64,000 nucleotides of DNA from Hoplostethus atlanticus (lineage: Eukaryota; Chordata; Actinopteri; Trachichthyiformes; Trachichthyidae). The translations under genes and the position numbers were made by a program. Where the stretch lies: assembly GCA_034670405.1 (NCBI GenBank), contig JAXDDX010000174.1, forward strand, positions 62,001 to 126,000, given 5' to 3'. Each line of letters begins with the position of its first letter. Within the stretch, counting starts at the first letter, position 1. The notes under the pieces are model-generated. The model made no database searches. It was given only the letters and a program-made list of their open reading frames with translations, and was not told where the DNA came from. Positions 40,258 through 53,800 of this stretch are shown one piece after another.

Positions 40258-41919
40258 AATGATTCATGCTGCAGTACAACACAAAAGCACACACTCAGGC
40301 TTCGCACTATTTGAAAATCATTTTCATTTGAAGGCTTGAAGTTGTTCATATCATGTTTGATCGCATCCCAGCATCAAAACACAGTTTGATGGACAAGGGA
40401 AATAATTACTTGTCATTCATCTGTCTGAGTTTTCTCTTCCCTCCTCTTTTGTTGTTGTTAAACATGTTCCTCTTAACACTTTTTCTCCCCAAACTCAAAA
40501 AGCTGTGACACAACTTTCAAGTCACAGAAAATATTTTTGCTTTAATGAAAAAAAGAAAACAATATAATTCGATTCAAAAAAATGATTTTCTGCTTACTCG
40601 GTTATTGCGACGAGAGTGGAAGTGGTATTTCTGATCACCGACTATTAAGCTGAATGAATCAAAGGGCTTGAGCGTAATGAACTTCTCGGAGTCCCAGTCA
40701 TTAGTGGACTGTAGTTCTCCGTGATCTTAAATGGTCTTAAAAGATGATCCATACAGTAATGAAGCCAGCTCTGCCGCTGGCCAGACGCCCAAACCAGCAC
40801 ATAATCAAAGTCACAGGGGATACAACTGGAGCTGCTACAGCCCTGCTCTTCTCTATACTATGCTCTGTTAAAAAAATAAAAAATAAAAAAATAAAAATCT
40901 GCTTTGTCGATACATAATAGATTCTGAATACTGGATATTCAAGTTCATAAAGGGACGTCAGCTGGGCCCACAGACCAGCGGGACGGCTTACATCCCACCG
41001 GGTCTATGGAAAAGCAGCATGTAATGTGCAAGGCCCACCCTCCTCTCTGAGTCCTCTGCCTGGACCACCCTGCTCGCTGTGTTGCGCTACATGACAGGAC
41101 GATGCTGCTCAGTCCTTGGACCCATCGCATTGTTTTTCTTGGACCATGGTGAAAGCAAATAGCAGCTAAAGGGCCCCGGCGCTCGCAGTAAAAACCAAAA
41201 ACCCGTGCAGTCATTCATCAAAGCCTAGACAACTCGCTACTCCCCCACCAACTACCAACCCCCCCAAGGCACGGCCATCTCCCCCCCGACTCTGGGTTTT
41301 AACTAGGACTCCAAATAATTCCAGAAATGACAAATGATACTTATATCTCTGGCCTGTGCCGAATCAATAAGCATGCAGAACAACTATCCATCTTGAGAGG
41401 TATCGACAGACGTGGCTCGACATCGGTGGAGAAGCACTTGGTGGCTTTATTCAAGATTGGGATGGGAGGGAGGGAGTACGGAAGGAGAAACAGCACACTC
41501 ACTTATAAATTACAAGAAACCACCCGGCATTGTTAATAATCAAAAACCTATTATGGTAACTGCAGTGTCTGGAGAGGGTTTTTTCTCCACTGTGTATGTG
41601 AAGAAGGTGGACATATCCCCACGCTGAATAAGGACGAGTGGCCATTTGTGAAAATATGCGTGACCTCGTGAACTAGGACAGGGGTTATTTTGACAGGAGC
41701 ACCTGCACATGTTTACAAGGCGGTTGTGTGCTGGTATGAGCTGATGGGTGGCGATAGGGCCCCTCTCTGGTCCCCCGGCTGGATCGGAGCAGCTGACAGA
41801 TAGCACTTCAGAGCAGCTTTAGCTGCAGCTCCCCTTGAGGGGCTGTGATTGATGACTCGCACTGCCACCTAGATCCATTTTCTCCTCCAATCTGACTCCT
41901 CACAGGTAGAGTGGAGTAC

Positions 41920-41922
<3 letters not shown>

Positions 41923-41958
<36 letters not shown>

Positions 41959-41967
41959 CTCTCTCTC
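41923..41967. repeat. (CT)n microsatellite
   Basis: A CT run with one CG interruption. Confidence 0.92.
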
Positions 41968-41969
41968 AT

Positions 41970-44900
41970 CTCCTTTTTAGATTCAAGTGGGCTTATTTTA
42001 GCATAGAAGTTTACAAACAGAGGGACTTAGATACATCTAATTTTAACAAAATGAAAACAAAATTTTGCAGAGGAAATCATTTGAACGAAATGCCTTCCGG
42101 AGTCATCTCGAACATAAGAGTTCAAAAAGTAAAAAGAAAACCAAACAACTATGAGATGTTTGTAGGCACAATGTCATTAGCAGGGAAAATGTTAAGACCC
42201 AGGACCCCTGCAGGTCTGAAGGCATTTAAGAACAGTTAGCTTAGCCATCTGGTAGACAATTACACAGGAACAAACACACCGCCTCAGCAAATAAGGCTTG
42301 GCTCATCAATCACGGGAATGGCCAGAAGTTGGCCTGTTATTCCCTCTGATTTAATAACCCGATGAACTGCAGTGTTATCCACCACAAGGCTTCAAGTCAA
42401 CTGGAGAGCATCCCAACATTAACCAACAGCACTAATGTGGTAGAGGAACTTTAGTGCTGGAAGTGTTTGAGTAATGCCTCCTCAAACTAACACAATTATG
42501 TTTTCAATAATGCATGATGAATTCGGATTCTTCACAATATTTGATTTAACGTGTCGTCCGAAATATTTCAGCGCACCCAAAGAATAAAAAGACATGATTG
42601 CATCTCTAAAAGTATATACTAATTGGCAACAGGCTGCGGATATAAATGGAACTTAAATTGAAGTGCGAGATTAAAAGTGAAGAAATCTCAAACATTCATT
42701 GTTTCCAGTTTCAAGTAGTTTGCTTAATTAACATTTGCCCTATGCTTTTAATTGCAATCATATTTCCCCATGGGACCTAAAGAGGGATTGTCTGGTAATT
42801 GCAGATGTTGATACGAGATGGCGACATGGTGTCAAGTGTAATACCGAATTTACAGAGCAAAAAAAAAAAAAAAGATGCCGGCAGGATGATCTGCTATGCA
42901 CATCCAATGAATCCCCCTAAACTCGGTGATTGTCTTTGCTTCACTAATGATGAAACTACGAGGAAAAGAACTACCAACCCAGAATTCAAAACAAACTAGC
43001 ACCATGCTATCACTATTAGCGAGTGAAACAGATCTCTGATGTAGCAGATTCTGTGGCTCTCCAAACAAGCATGAAAAAAAAAAGGGCGAAGATAAAGCCT
43101 GAATTTCACCTCAATGCAGGTCATTCTTTGTCAGCTTCTCCGGGGTGTTTTCTGAGCCAAGACCGTATTCATCTGTGTTTCTGGGTTGTGGCCTGCGTGG
43201 CCTGTGTGGAAGAAAAGAAGTAGGCCACCACTGCGGTCTCCGATTCTCCTCAGTACACGCGTCACCTGCCAGCTCATGTGGCCCAGCTGAGATGTGAACA
43301 GGTCTGGCAAGAACCAAATGTTTTCATTTACCTCAGGGGCATCTACACTCTTCTTTAGCAGGCGGTGGCAGCACTAACATGTCAAGATACCGGCCCGGGA
43401 CTCTGGGCCTCTGGGAGAGGTCGCGCACTCGGAGCTTGGGTTCACAAAAACATCAAGATAGCTCCGCGTGAGAACGAAAGCTGTGTAGGTGAGGCAGCCC
43501 GGACCTCTGCATTACGTCCCTATTATAGTCTCAAAAGTGATGAACATTGCCGAACAAAGCCTCGAATGTGCCGTTAATACAGACGCAGATGCATCCGGGC
43601 CAAAGGTAGCTGTAGCGCGTGTTGTTTCATAGCACATTCTGACACCATGAAACCTGAAAATGTACTTGATTACACCTTTCCGCTCAGATTTGATATGTGT
43701 TCACAACGTTTGATGGATCTACATTCTACTGGGCAGCAGGGGGTGGAGATGCTTCTCAGGCTAACCTCAACACATCTATTTCTAGCTGAGGACTTGCTGA
43801 CAGCACATTTAACTTTGTGATCTTCACATGAGAGACAAGTAACAGTTGCTGACAGTTGAAACACACCGAGCCCCATTTCCCTATACAAAACCGTATTGAC
43901 AGTTTTCATCTGATGAGGACTTCAACTAACCTAGCGTGTCGGGTTGCTAGGTACAAAAAAATATCATAAAAAAAAGGTTGATTTCCAGCCAACTCATGGA
44001 AACCAGTAGTTCCTTAGGGGAGGCTCTGGGTCTGTCTATAGAAGCCTGATTTATGATGTACTCAGTTTTGCATGTGTGTTCACAGGTTTCTGGGATTTAC
44101 ACTCAATTAGAGCAGCAGGGGTTAGGAGTATTTTTTCAGAGGATAAGTTAAAGCTTGACACATTTATTTCTGCTGGTGGAGCTGAAGAGTTGGTGACAGC
44201 CTATCAAAAGTCATTTTCTTTGATCACCCTATTCAAAATGGGGAGAAATGGTAACTATTCCTGACAAGTGAAAAAGAAAAATCCAAAGGAACACAAAATG
44301 TTTACCAAAATGTTGCGACGATATTAAATACCAAGTGCAGAAAATATCTATATAGTGGAGCTAAAACTGCTGCTACTCTGCAGGACGACAACAGGCTGAC
44401 ACATACACTGCTAATCGAATTTGTAAAGTGAGATAAGTTTATTAAACATGGCCAGGCAGCTAGCATCACACCGAAGACTGAAGAGTAACATAATGGATTC
44501 AGCAGGGCAAAATCCCCAATCACAAGTAAAAAGCCATGCCCCTCCACAATTTATATGAAACTAGTAAATCTTATTTTTGAGACATTTAATGATTGAGCCA
44601 GCCAGTGCAATGGGGGAACAAAGTACCAGCGCGAGGAGTTACTCATATCCCTGTTGAAAAACTCCTCCGTTTAATGATCCACCACTAAGGAGAGTCCACA
44701 CACTTCCAGAAGAATTCAAATCCCTTTTCCCACAGCCTCTTTCAGTCCGTATGATAAATGACACCCGTCATTCCGCCGTTGCCAAACAGCACAGAGGGGA
44801 ATTGTACTGATATATGATTCACAAGAACAGGAAATAAACTCTGCCTTTCTCTGTAGCTCTCCCCTTTGCCAAGTAGGACGGACCTGGACAGTGTCAAGGC

Positions 44901-47900
44901 TCTCATGGTAGAGGCAGTGGGAAGGCTGACGGCGCTGAAACCCAAAAAGGGAATAGACAGTGGGTTTCCAAAATGAACTCTCCCCTCTCTCAAAAGCCGG
45001 AGCTGCCCGATGACTGATGAAAGACGCAAGAGCTATTGCATTAAAATAACAGCGGCATCTATGGGAACTGGCTTAGAAGGATCAAAAAAATTAAACAGAG
45101 GGCACGCTAAAGTCTGCAATTATCAAACAGGAAAAAATGTAGAGTGAGCAACCTCCTTCTGCCCCCAATTACAATGCAGCTAGTAAGGCTAATTACTGGG
45201 CCTTGATTATCTCAGATTTTTGAATGAGAGAGCGAATGACTTACTGACTGAGTCACAGAGAGAGAGAGAGAGAGAGGTGGGGGTGGAAGTTAGATAGCGC
45301 ACAACATATAGACAGAAGAATCATCTATTATTTGGATATCCATATTTTACTCTTTAAAATATATTACCACCGTTTGTACTCGGGATACAATTTAATTCTG
45401 TCTATATTCTGGTAATAAATTATGTTCCCAGCAGCTGAGAGCGCTACGTTCTGGTTCTGGTGTCAGACAGGCAGAAAGAGAGGCACATCCTGCTGCTCGC
45501 TGCTGTGTGGCTGCTCGCCTTCAGGCTAGCCCCTCCAGGCCAGTGCTCAGCGGTAGGCCTCCCACTTGGGCTCAGAGCACAGGGATGTGCCCAGGGCCAG
45601 GACCAGCAGCACTCAATCACCCAGACAGCGACATCCTTTCGCCATCACCATCAGAGAGGCCCCTATGGGGTGGGGGTGGGGGGGGTACGGGGATATTTAT
45701 GAGCAGAGCGTTCACACACACGCCCATGCGGCTGCGATTCTGCTGATATACTGTCGGCTGGACTGTGGGATGGAGCCATATAGTTCATCTCCTCCTCATT
45801 TTTAGCCCCTAACCAGACCCCTGTAAGTGCTCCTCTGAGCTTTACAGGTTGGATCTGATGTAGGAAGCAGACGGTGAAAACTGCGCCACATGTAAATCTA
45901 GTGTTCAAAATATGGACCTGGAATGGAAACCCGGAGCTGCACGGTACTTATTTAATCTTATTATCAATGACGGACCTTTTTTTTAAAAAATGTGCACAAA
46001 ATGATCAACACAAGTTGCGGCGGATCCACTATGCAAGAGCCGCAGTATTTTGGAGCTATTTATTACAAAAGACACTTTGAGTCTAGCTCTAGATGATGAC
46101 TAGCATGTGTTTACCTAAGAGGTGCATTTTAATGCCTCTTTACCTTTGATTTCAGAGCAGAATAATTACAGAGGAAGCCATGTAAAACCCTGTGGCAGAT
46201 TAGGGAAGTGAATTGGAAATGGGTTCAAATTGTCGTTCTGAAGTAAAGAGGCTACTTTGCACCACAAGGGGTTTCTTTCCTCAGGCAGGCCAGGGGATTA
46301 AAAGAAGCCATAAAAGGTCTCTGTAATGGCATCAGTAATGTCTTGCTGCCATTAAAAACGGTGAGAAAAACATCTGCTTTGCATTTTTCACTCCCTCGCT
46401 ACTCATTTGTCTTTCAAACTATCTGAGTGTGCCCTGGTTTCAATGTGCTCATGTTTTTTTTCAGGCTAAGGTTATTTTACAAACTCCAGCCTCTGAACGT
46501 TAGTCTGGAAATAGGATTGTATTCTTGCCACACACACAAATGTTGCTGCACGCTGTATCATCATTTGTAAATGCCAGACCAATGGCCAACGTCGTCACAA
46601 TACTGCAATACTCGTGGTGCAGACTTTGTGTACTTATTAGGACCATTATCTTGAGTTACATTTTCAACACAATTTAACTTCACCGTCAAACGCTGTAATT
46701 TCTGCATTCAGACTTACTGCACATCAACGCGCTATGTTTATAGTCACCTTCGCATTTGCCAATAGACAAGGTTTTAAAAATAGCTGTATTCACACCCAGG
46801 TCACATAATGAAAGCCAGTGTAGAGTAAACACCTTGATTGCTTTATGGCTAGCCCCTAACCATCAGAGGTGCATTGTATCCTCCCTCCCTCGGCTTCTGG
46901 GAAGCTGGGGCCCTGCAGTAATCTTTTCTCTGCTAACCCTTTAATAAACCACAGTCTGCTTCATTAGCTTCCCCTCACAGAGTGATTGATCGGTGCCAGT
47001 CACAGAAACCCCATCCTCGCTCTGCCTACCTCTCCTCAACCCACTAAATAAGGCACTTTTTCAGCCAGCTACCACCCATCACACTATTAAAGGGGAGTAT
47101 TCACTGTGAGCCAAAGAGGGAGTGGCATAAGCCGTGGATGGCAATGCAACAGTGTTCCTTTTGTTCAAAGGCTGGGTCAAAATCAATTTATAGGATGCAC
47201 TATACCGAGCTCTGTATATTAGAATCGTACGAGTTCAGATTGTGTCTTGGCACATGAAGGGGAAAAAAAAAAAAAGATTCAATAAGAGTTTCAACAATGA
47301 GCTGTTCATACTACATTGATGGAAAGACATTAAAAATGCATCAGAATTGAAGAAGAAAACAGGATTACCAAAGGTGCATTTTTATCCATTATTAAATTAC
47401 ACTCACTGTGGTTTTATTTTACTTGTGGCAAGTCCTTTAAATGTGGCGATAAATAGAGAGATAGATAATCAGATATCAGATTAGATCAGATTGAAAACTT
47501 TTGATAGATTTTTAATAAGATCACAACAAAATTCTGATTATATCGTTCGAAGGCAAAACAAGACTTGAGAAGACCAAAATAATACGAAAATGCCACCAAA
47601 TACTAATTCAGGGAAAATCAGAAATATCATAAATGCTTATCCACATAGCCTACATAGAAAATCCATTTGCCAGGAGATATTTAGTGACTGAAACGTTCAC
47701 AAAATATCATGTCCTACCACACACTTCAAGAGAAAGACAATTTGTGACAACATGCCAACATTTAAGCCCATAATAAGAACGGATAATACAGCATTACTGT
47801 AATGATGACATATCCTTTTCCTGTCTCGCATCAGGACCTGGACTCTTTTCTCTTTAGCGGTACCTAGGATGTATGGGCTGTGTGATCCTTCACTGCACTC

Positions 47901-50090
47901 CACAGTGGAGGAATAGAGAGATACAGGGGGGAGAGGTGCTAGATGGTGTTCAGCTGCAGTGATAAAGTCAGTAATATCACTATCTCGCCCTCCTCTCCCA
48001 AGAATTGCCATAAACCTATTTCGAAAATTGCACCCATATATTCACCGAAGACAGTTAGCTCATCGCGGTGACAGTGCAAACTTTTAGGCTGAATTATGCC
48101 AGTGTCATTCAGAGGGGTTTATCAAAGAGGGTCAATAACTCACAGACCCAAATCTGAGCCTAGCCCGGCCCAGCACCTCTCTGCACAACAGCCAGCCAGT
48201 CTGCTGCTACAGCTCAGGACACAAGATGGTGCCCAGTCACACTACTGTGTACTACTACCGGACCACACAAGACCCGACATTAAATACTAGAGGCCGCCAC
48301 TACAAATACCAACCTGATACACAGTGTTAGGTGCATGCTAACATTTTAAAACAAACTGCATGCCTTGGTGTTACATTCATTATTGCTACTAATTACAAGC
48401 CCCTGATTTTTCTTTCTCACAATGAATTTGCAGCATACACACCTAGAGTTTTGTTTTCACATGCTTTGTACTTTCCTAACCAATCATTTGTTCTACTTCT
48501 TTTCAGTGGCGGTTTTGCCTTTGGGATGTAACGGGGATGCAAATACATGACTGTTCAAAAAAAACCTGGAGGCAGAAGTGCAAATTGGTATCATGCATTG
48601 TTCATACAGATCCTAATATTTCTCCTCAAATAGGTCAGGTTAGATTCAAGGTTTCCTTTAAATCATAGGTGCTTTTTGATACCAAGCTCTTGAGTGTAAT
48701 TTTTGCCCATGGTATGTCCATGGTCTAAATGGTGATATCACCTGCAGCTGTTTACAGTTAGCTGAATTGTGTCCCATAAGCTTAGTTTCACTCACCCTCT
48801 TTTAAACGCTGTATTTTCCAGATGTACCAACGGCTTAATATTGATGCTCCTTCACATACGAGCCCGGTGCAACTCAATTCTGTGTGCCCCAGAACTAGAA
48901 TTTTATGAACTGTGCATATGAATCATAAGACATAGTACCGTAAAAAAATAGCATCAGCAAAAGAGTCACTTGAATGACTACAAATAGTCTATCAGATATC
49001 AAGCTGAACTGTGTGGAAATACTTTAGCTGAGGGTATAGTCGTTGCATTCATTTCTGGACTGTGAGAATGAGGTCAGAATATCGCATTATATAAATGTAC
49101 AAGTGACATTGATGTAACCTGTCCTTGTGGAGAAACGCATAGAGGAGAGACACATCGGCTATTACACAAAGACTACTTTACTCCGGTGAGGCAGGTTAGC
49201 GGCGTACGGGTCAGAGTGATACATGCCCACACATTCTCTGGGTAGAGTTATAGCTGCATTAGAGAACTATGGTCTATCAGACACCCACAACCACAAGCTA
49301 TTTTGCAGCTTCCCTGACATAAAGTAGCATGAGCAGTTACATGCTTATTGTACAGATGGATAATTATACTATAATATCTGAGCCCAACAATATAGCTAAG
49401 CTTCTAAGCTGTATAATTCCACTGGCAAAAAACAAGTATCCTATTGTATTTTGGAGAGCGAGCTGTCACACAGACATGCGAACAACGCTCTAAGAGACAA
49501 ATAGGGAGGAAAGTTTATCTGATGTAAAGAAGTCCAAGCCGTCAATAAAGATTATTCTGTCATCATCGGGATTGTTTTATCCCAACTTCAGTTTAAGAAT
49601 CACAGACAATCCAGAGGAAATCAATAGCCTTTAGTCTTCACTTTTTTTTGCAATTTCCACGGCTGCCCTGAATCTTGGCTTCGCTACTGTAATCTGTGAT
49701 GGGTAACAAAGAATCGCGCCGTTTATTTCAAGCTAAAGTAGTCCGGTTTGGAGTAGCTGCTTTTGTGCTTCCACGCTGAACACCAAAACGTTACAGCGGA
49801 CGACACACAGCAAGTTGTAGATAGAATAAGCAAAACCCTCTATACGAATTGTGCGTCATGAGTAATGATCGTGATGTGGGATGCTCGCAAACCGCATGCA
49901 CACGCTGCTCAACACGCCTGTAGGGCAGGAGCGCATTCCAGTGACGGGAGCAGGACCGCTCCTTATCCAACCAGAGGTGGAGATGATCCCGTCTCACAGC
50001 GGGGCCCTCCCTTTGTGTACATGTGTGTTTAACGTTGTCCCGGCAACTGAAAGCCTGCTGCTTCATTGGCCTGGGTTGCCCCTGCCTTGA
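41970..50090. other. Intron 1, central part
   Basis: Unique sequence without a supportable gene. It holds a short GA tract (about 45256-45276), G-runs at 45666-45692 and A-runs near 42860 and 47262. A frame at 45460-45702 begins with a hydrophobic stretch but has no other support. Confidence 0.5.
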
Positions 50091-50094
50091 GTGG

Positions 50095-50120
50095 GGGTGG
50101 GGGGTTGGGGGGGGGTGGTA
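50095..50120 (+). repeat. G-rich run
   Basis: Several runs of five to nine G separated by T, with strong G-quadruplex potential on the plus strand. Confidence 0.8.
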
Positions 50121-50898
50121 GTCTACCTGAGGTTTAGTTAAGTAGGTGCATGTGCATAAAGTATATATGGCATCATCAAAGTATGCCAATAATTACAGAG
50201 TTGGGTTATTACTGTATGTGACTGTTATTTTCATTAACATTCATTTCCCGTCTCCGGTAAGAGTAAATACCCACCCACCAGTTTAATCACAGGCTTATTT
50301 CAAACCAATGCAGTTATCTCCATGATATCATCAACCCCTCATAACTTCAGAGTCGATGAGATATTTTTTTTTCTGTTCATGATGAGAAGCAGACCTCAGA
50401 CGGAGGTACGCTCTGAGCGAGGTAAATACAGTAGAAAAGAGAAACTGAGTAATTTCAAAATGAGTCAATTTTATGACTAAAGGTTTAACATTGCGCAACG
50501 ACCCATACAAGGATCCCGCCGCTAACCTACTATATTGTTACAGTAATAACCGAGGGCCTCTCTTGTTTGACATGGCATGATACTAATAATGTAGAACTAG
50601 TCATGTCCAAATGGGAACGGGTTTGCAGGTCTTTGCAGATTTACGTTGCATTGAAATGCAGGCAACCTTGGCAGGAAATAAGAGATGGGAAAAAAGCCAG
50701 CCTTTCATCATTTTCCCCAAATCAGAGGAGGAAATGAATATGGATGCCCTCAGGCGTGAGGGGAAGGAAATTCAGGGGCTGATGAGGTCCCTAAAGGATG
50801 CGTCTGGACAGTACCGGAACTTTTCAGTTGGGTCGCTGCCAGGGTGGGAGGGCTGCCATGGAGCATGTAGGAAACACATGCAAACATAAAGGCACTGA

Positions 50899-50968
50899 CA
50901 CATGCACACACACACACATGTACACACACAAACCCACAAACACTCACACATGCATGCGTGCACACACA
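50899..50968. repeat. CA-rich microsatellite
   Basis: CA runs broken by TG, AAACC and TGCATGCGTG segments. Confidence 0.88.
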
Positions 50969-52485
50969 AACTGATTAGGATAAGAGAAACTAAAAGCTCG
51001 GAGTCTTGATTAAGGGCTTTGTGAACCCTCCCTTTTGCGTTGCAATAAACAGAAATGGGGGAAACAGGTGAAGGGGTCATGGTGAAATGTAGGTTGGGGG
51101 GGGCGTAAAATATCAATGAAAGTGCATTTCATAATTAAAGACAAATAAAAGATGTTTCTAAACCAAACCCTAAACCACCTGGATACGCTCTAAATAAGAA
51201 AGAAATGAATATGTGTGTGCCACCCATGCGCCACTGGGCACAGAGTCTCATGTTTTAACTGAACAAACAAAAAGTCCCCTTGTAGAAATCGAATCAACCC
51301 TTGTCACTAAGCCACCCAGACTCAGATTAGAGGTCTGGGAATAAAGGAACACATGCTGTTATCACACTCTACCAGTAGTGGTCCAGTGGCGGTGGGGTGC
51401 AGTTGGCTTTACTCTGGCATAGGAAGATGTGGTAGATGAGGCATATGAAAGGAAGATTAGCAGCCAGGGCTGAAACAGCGAGGCCGGAAGGCCAGGGTAC
51501 GCCCTCTGGAAGTTGGATGAAATGGATTTGTAGCCACATCCACTACTAGTTTACTCAGGGTGTTAGGGATTCATGGTTAGGGATTATGGCGGGCCTCCAA
51601 GGCAGCTTTTCAAGTAGCAGAAAAGAGCAGCGGCTCAGGCTGAAAGGAATAACACCAGTTGGGGTCCATAGTATGGAAATGTGTGTCATGACTAAGACCA
51701 GAGTTGGAATATGACAGGCAAAATGAAGCTAGCAGAAGTGGGCGGTCGTAGGATCGGAGTAATTGTCCGACATCATTAAGCTTACTGTTTGCTGGCACAA
51801 TTCGGTTTCAGCCAACAAGCACCAGCCAACAAACAAGTGGGATAATGGGACTTTTTATCCTACTGCTGTTGTTGGGTGTAATGTCTGTGTAAGCGGATAC
51901 AACGTAGTGTAGATGAGGATAGTTCTGACCGGTGTCGAGAAGGCAGGTTTCCACATAGCGCACCAGAATAGCACGAGGGACAGTTACATCGAACCCTGCG
52001 TCTCGGTAAATGGTGCTAGGGGAACAACTCTGTAACAGATTAGACTCATGTTGTGTCCCGATCCATCACCGACCGGCCACTGCACCGCTGTCCTGCACGG
52101 GTCACTCAGTGCTGATGTCACGGCCCTTGGCAATAGCGATGATCTGTGTGTGACCTCTGTTTCATTTTGGGGATGAATGGGCCTCGGGCAACAGTTACCA
52201 GGGATACACTATACAGCACAGAGAGGACATGTCACTCACACACGGACATGTAGACAGACAGAGGGCTAGGTAGACAGACACGTCGATACGTAAGACATAA
52301 TGAGAGCCACAGAGAACAGGAACTGGCAGGGCTCCTACGCCGTCAACAAGACCACATCGACAGCTACTTAAAATGTGTAGTCATACGTGTATCAGGTCCG
52401 AAAAAAGATTTTGAGATCTGGAAATTAGCTAATTAATTTTCCGTGCTTTTCCTGGACATTTCAGATATTTTTAGACACCCTGCAC

Positions 52486-52486
<1 letters not shown>

Positions 52487-52518
<32 letters not shown>
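52487..52518. repeat. (CAGG)8 tetranucleotide repeat
   Basis: Eight exact CAGG units. This is the same motif type expanded in human DM2 (CNBP CCTG), but the copy here is short. Confidence 0.95.
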
Positions 52519-52519
<1 letters not shown>

Positions 52520-53198
52520 GGAAGAGAGGACTAGAGTGGACAAAATGTCTCTAGGGTTCCCAATATTCTCTGTTTCACCGGACTGAATAGCTTTGCTGAC
52601 TGCCACAACACTGACCTCCTACTGGCACAGAGAAAATGACCACTTTCTGCAACTTTAAAATGGCCTGGGGGGGAGCACGAGACACTGGTACTGAAAATAC
52701 AACAGACAATTGCTGACTCAATGTTTGTCAGGATATGGGAGGGAGGAAAATGTGTCCTTGACAACTTAAATGGTTTTGGATTGAACACGACTTATTTTGA
52801 CAGTTAGTTCATATCAACGACTTTTCAATGCACGCGGACGGACGGGCAGACGGGCGGACAGGTACGCAGGCGTGCGTGATCCCGTGATTAAAAAACAACA
52901 ACGCATTCTCACCCGTTTATTCACTGCATCCCAAAAGAATGCAAAAATGCAAAAATGTACCTTTAAAAAAGAAAAAGAAGACGGATGATTAAAGGGATAA
53001 CTATGTCATATGTGATACGCGCCTTGACTGGGAGAATGACCAGGTCCAAGTAGGTTTCCACTGACGTGTACACCTGTATTATCATCGGCCTAATGAAAAA
53101 CAGAATTCATTCCACAGTAAAGTGCAACACAACACCATTATTTTCTACACTCCCTGAGGTGCAATACAAGCCTATTAGATCCTTTCGTTGATCCCTTC

Positions 53199-53236
53199 AC
53201 ACACACACACACACACTGGGCCTCACACACACACAC
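53199..53236. repeat. Two adjacent CA runs
   Basis: CA runs at 53199-53216 and 53223-53236 split by TGGGCCT. Confidence 0.9.
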
Positions 53237-53774
53237 TTAAGGCCGTAAAATATGACTGTAACATATTGTACTATTATAGTTTGCTTTTAGAGGCCTCCTG
53301 TCACTCAGTTAATCTTAAGAATGCTGTTCTGGTTTACAAGTAACAGCTGAAAATCAAGGAGAGAAACATGCTTCCCCCGTGATAGACAGGATGACTTACG
53401 GCTGGCCTGGCTAGCGACCTCTTGAATGTCTGGGCTGAGATATATGATGAACAGGGAGATGTGGGAGGACATGGAGTCCCTGAAATTCTCATACAGGGGG
53501 AGGGTGATGAATCTGCATCTGCTCTTACCGTGCTGTAAATGGACATAGTTATCATGACTGAGGTCACCGGTATCATTAGCTCTTTGGTAGACCTTGAAAA
53601 CCCATAGAAATGAATAGGAGTATACTTCCTTGGTTTGATTAAACCTAAATCCTATTTGCTAAAGCCAGTTGCCAGTTGGATCCGTGTTGAAAGCCTGGAT
53701 TTTGCCATTGGCCAATCAGATGCGAGATTTTTTAGCATCTTGAAATCTGGGTGTCGATGACATCACCCTACACC

Positions 53775-53800
53775 CACATGAACCATTCACATGAACCATT
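53775..53800. repeat. 13-bp tandem duplication
   Basis: CACATGAACCATT occurs twice without a gap. Confidence 0.85.

Noticed and set aside
45460-45702. 80-codon frame beginning like a signal peptide
   Set aside because: After the hydrophobic start it is low in complexity, overlaps two other open frames and shows no family resemblance or splice context.
49096-49245. Short frame with a CPCGETHRGETHR stretch recalling GIY-YIG endonuclease ends
   Set aside because: Only about 15 residues look suggestive, the key Tyr residues are missing and no neighbouring reverse transcriptase sequence was seen.
51285-51313. tRNA-like A- and B-box pair on the minus strand (possible SINE head)
   Set aside because: GGCTTAGTG and a GGTTGATTCGATT-like box are only a few bases apart. 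That spacing is too short for a tRNA or SINE promoter, and no cloverleaf forms.
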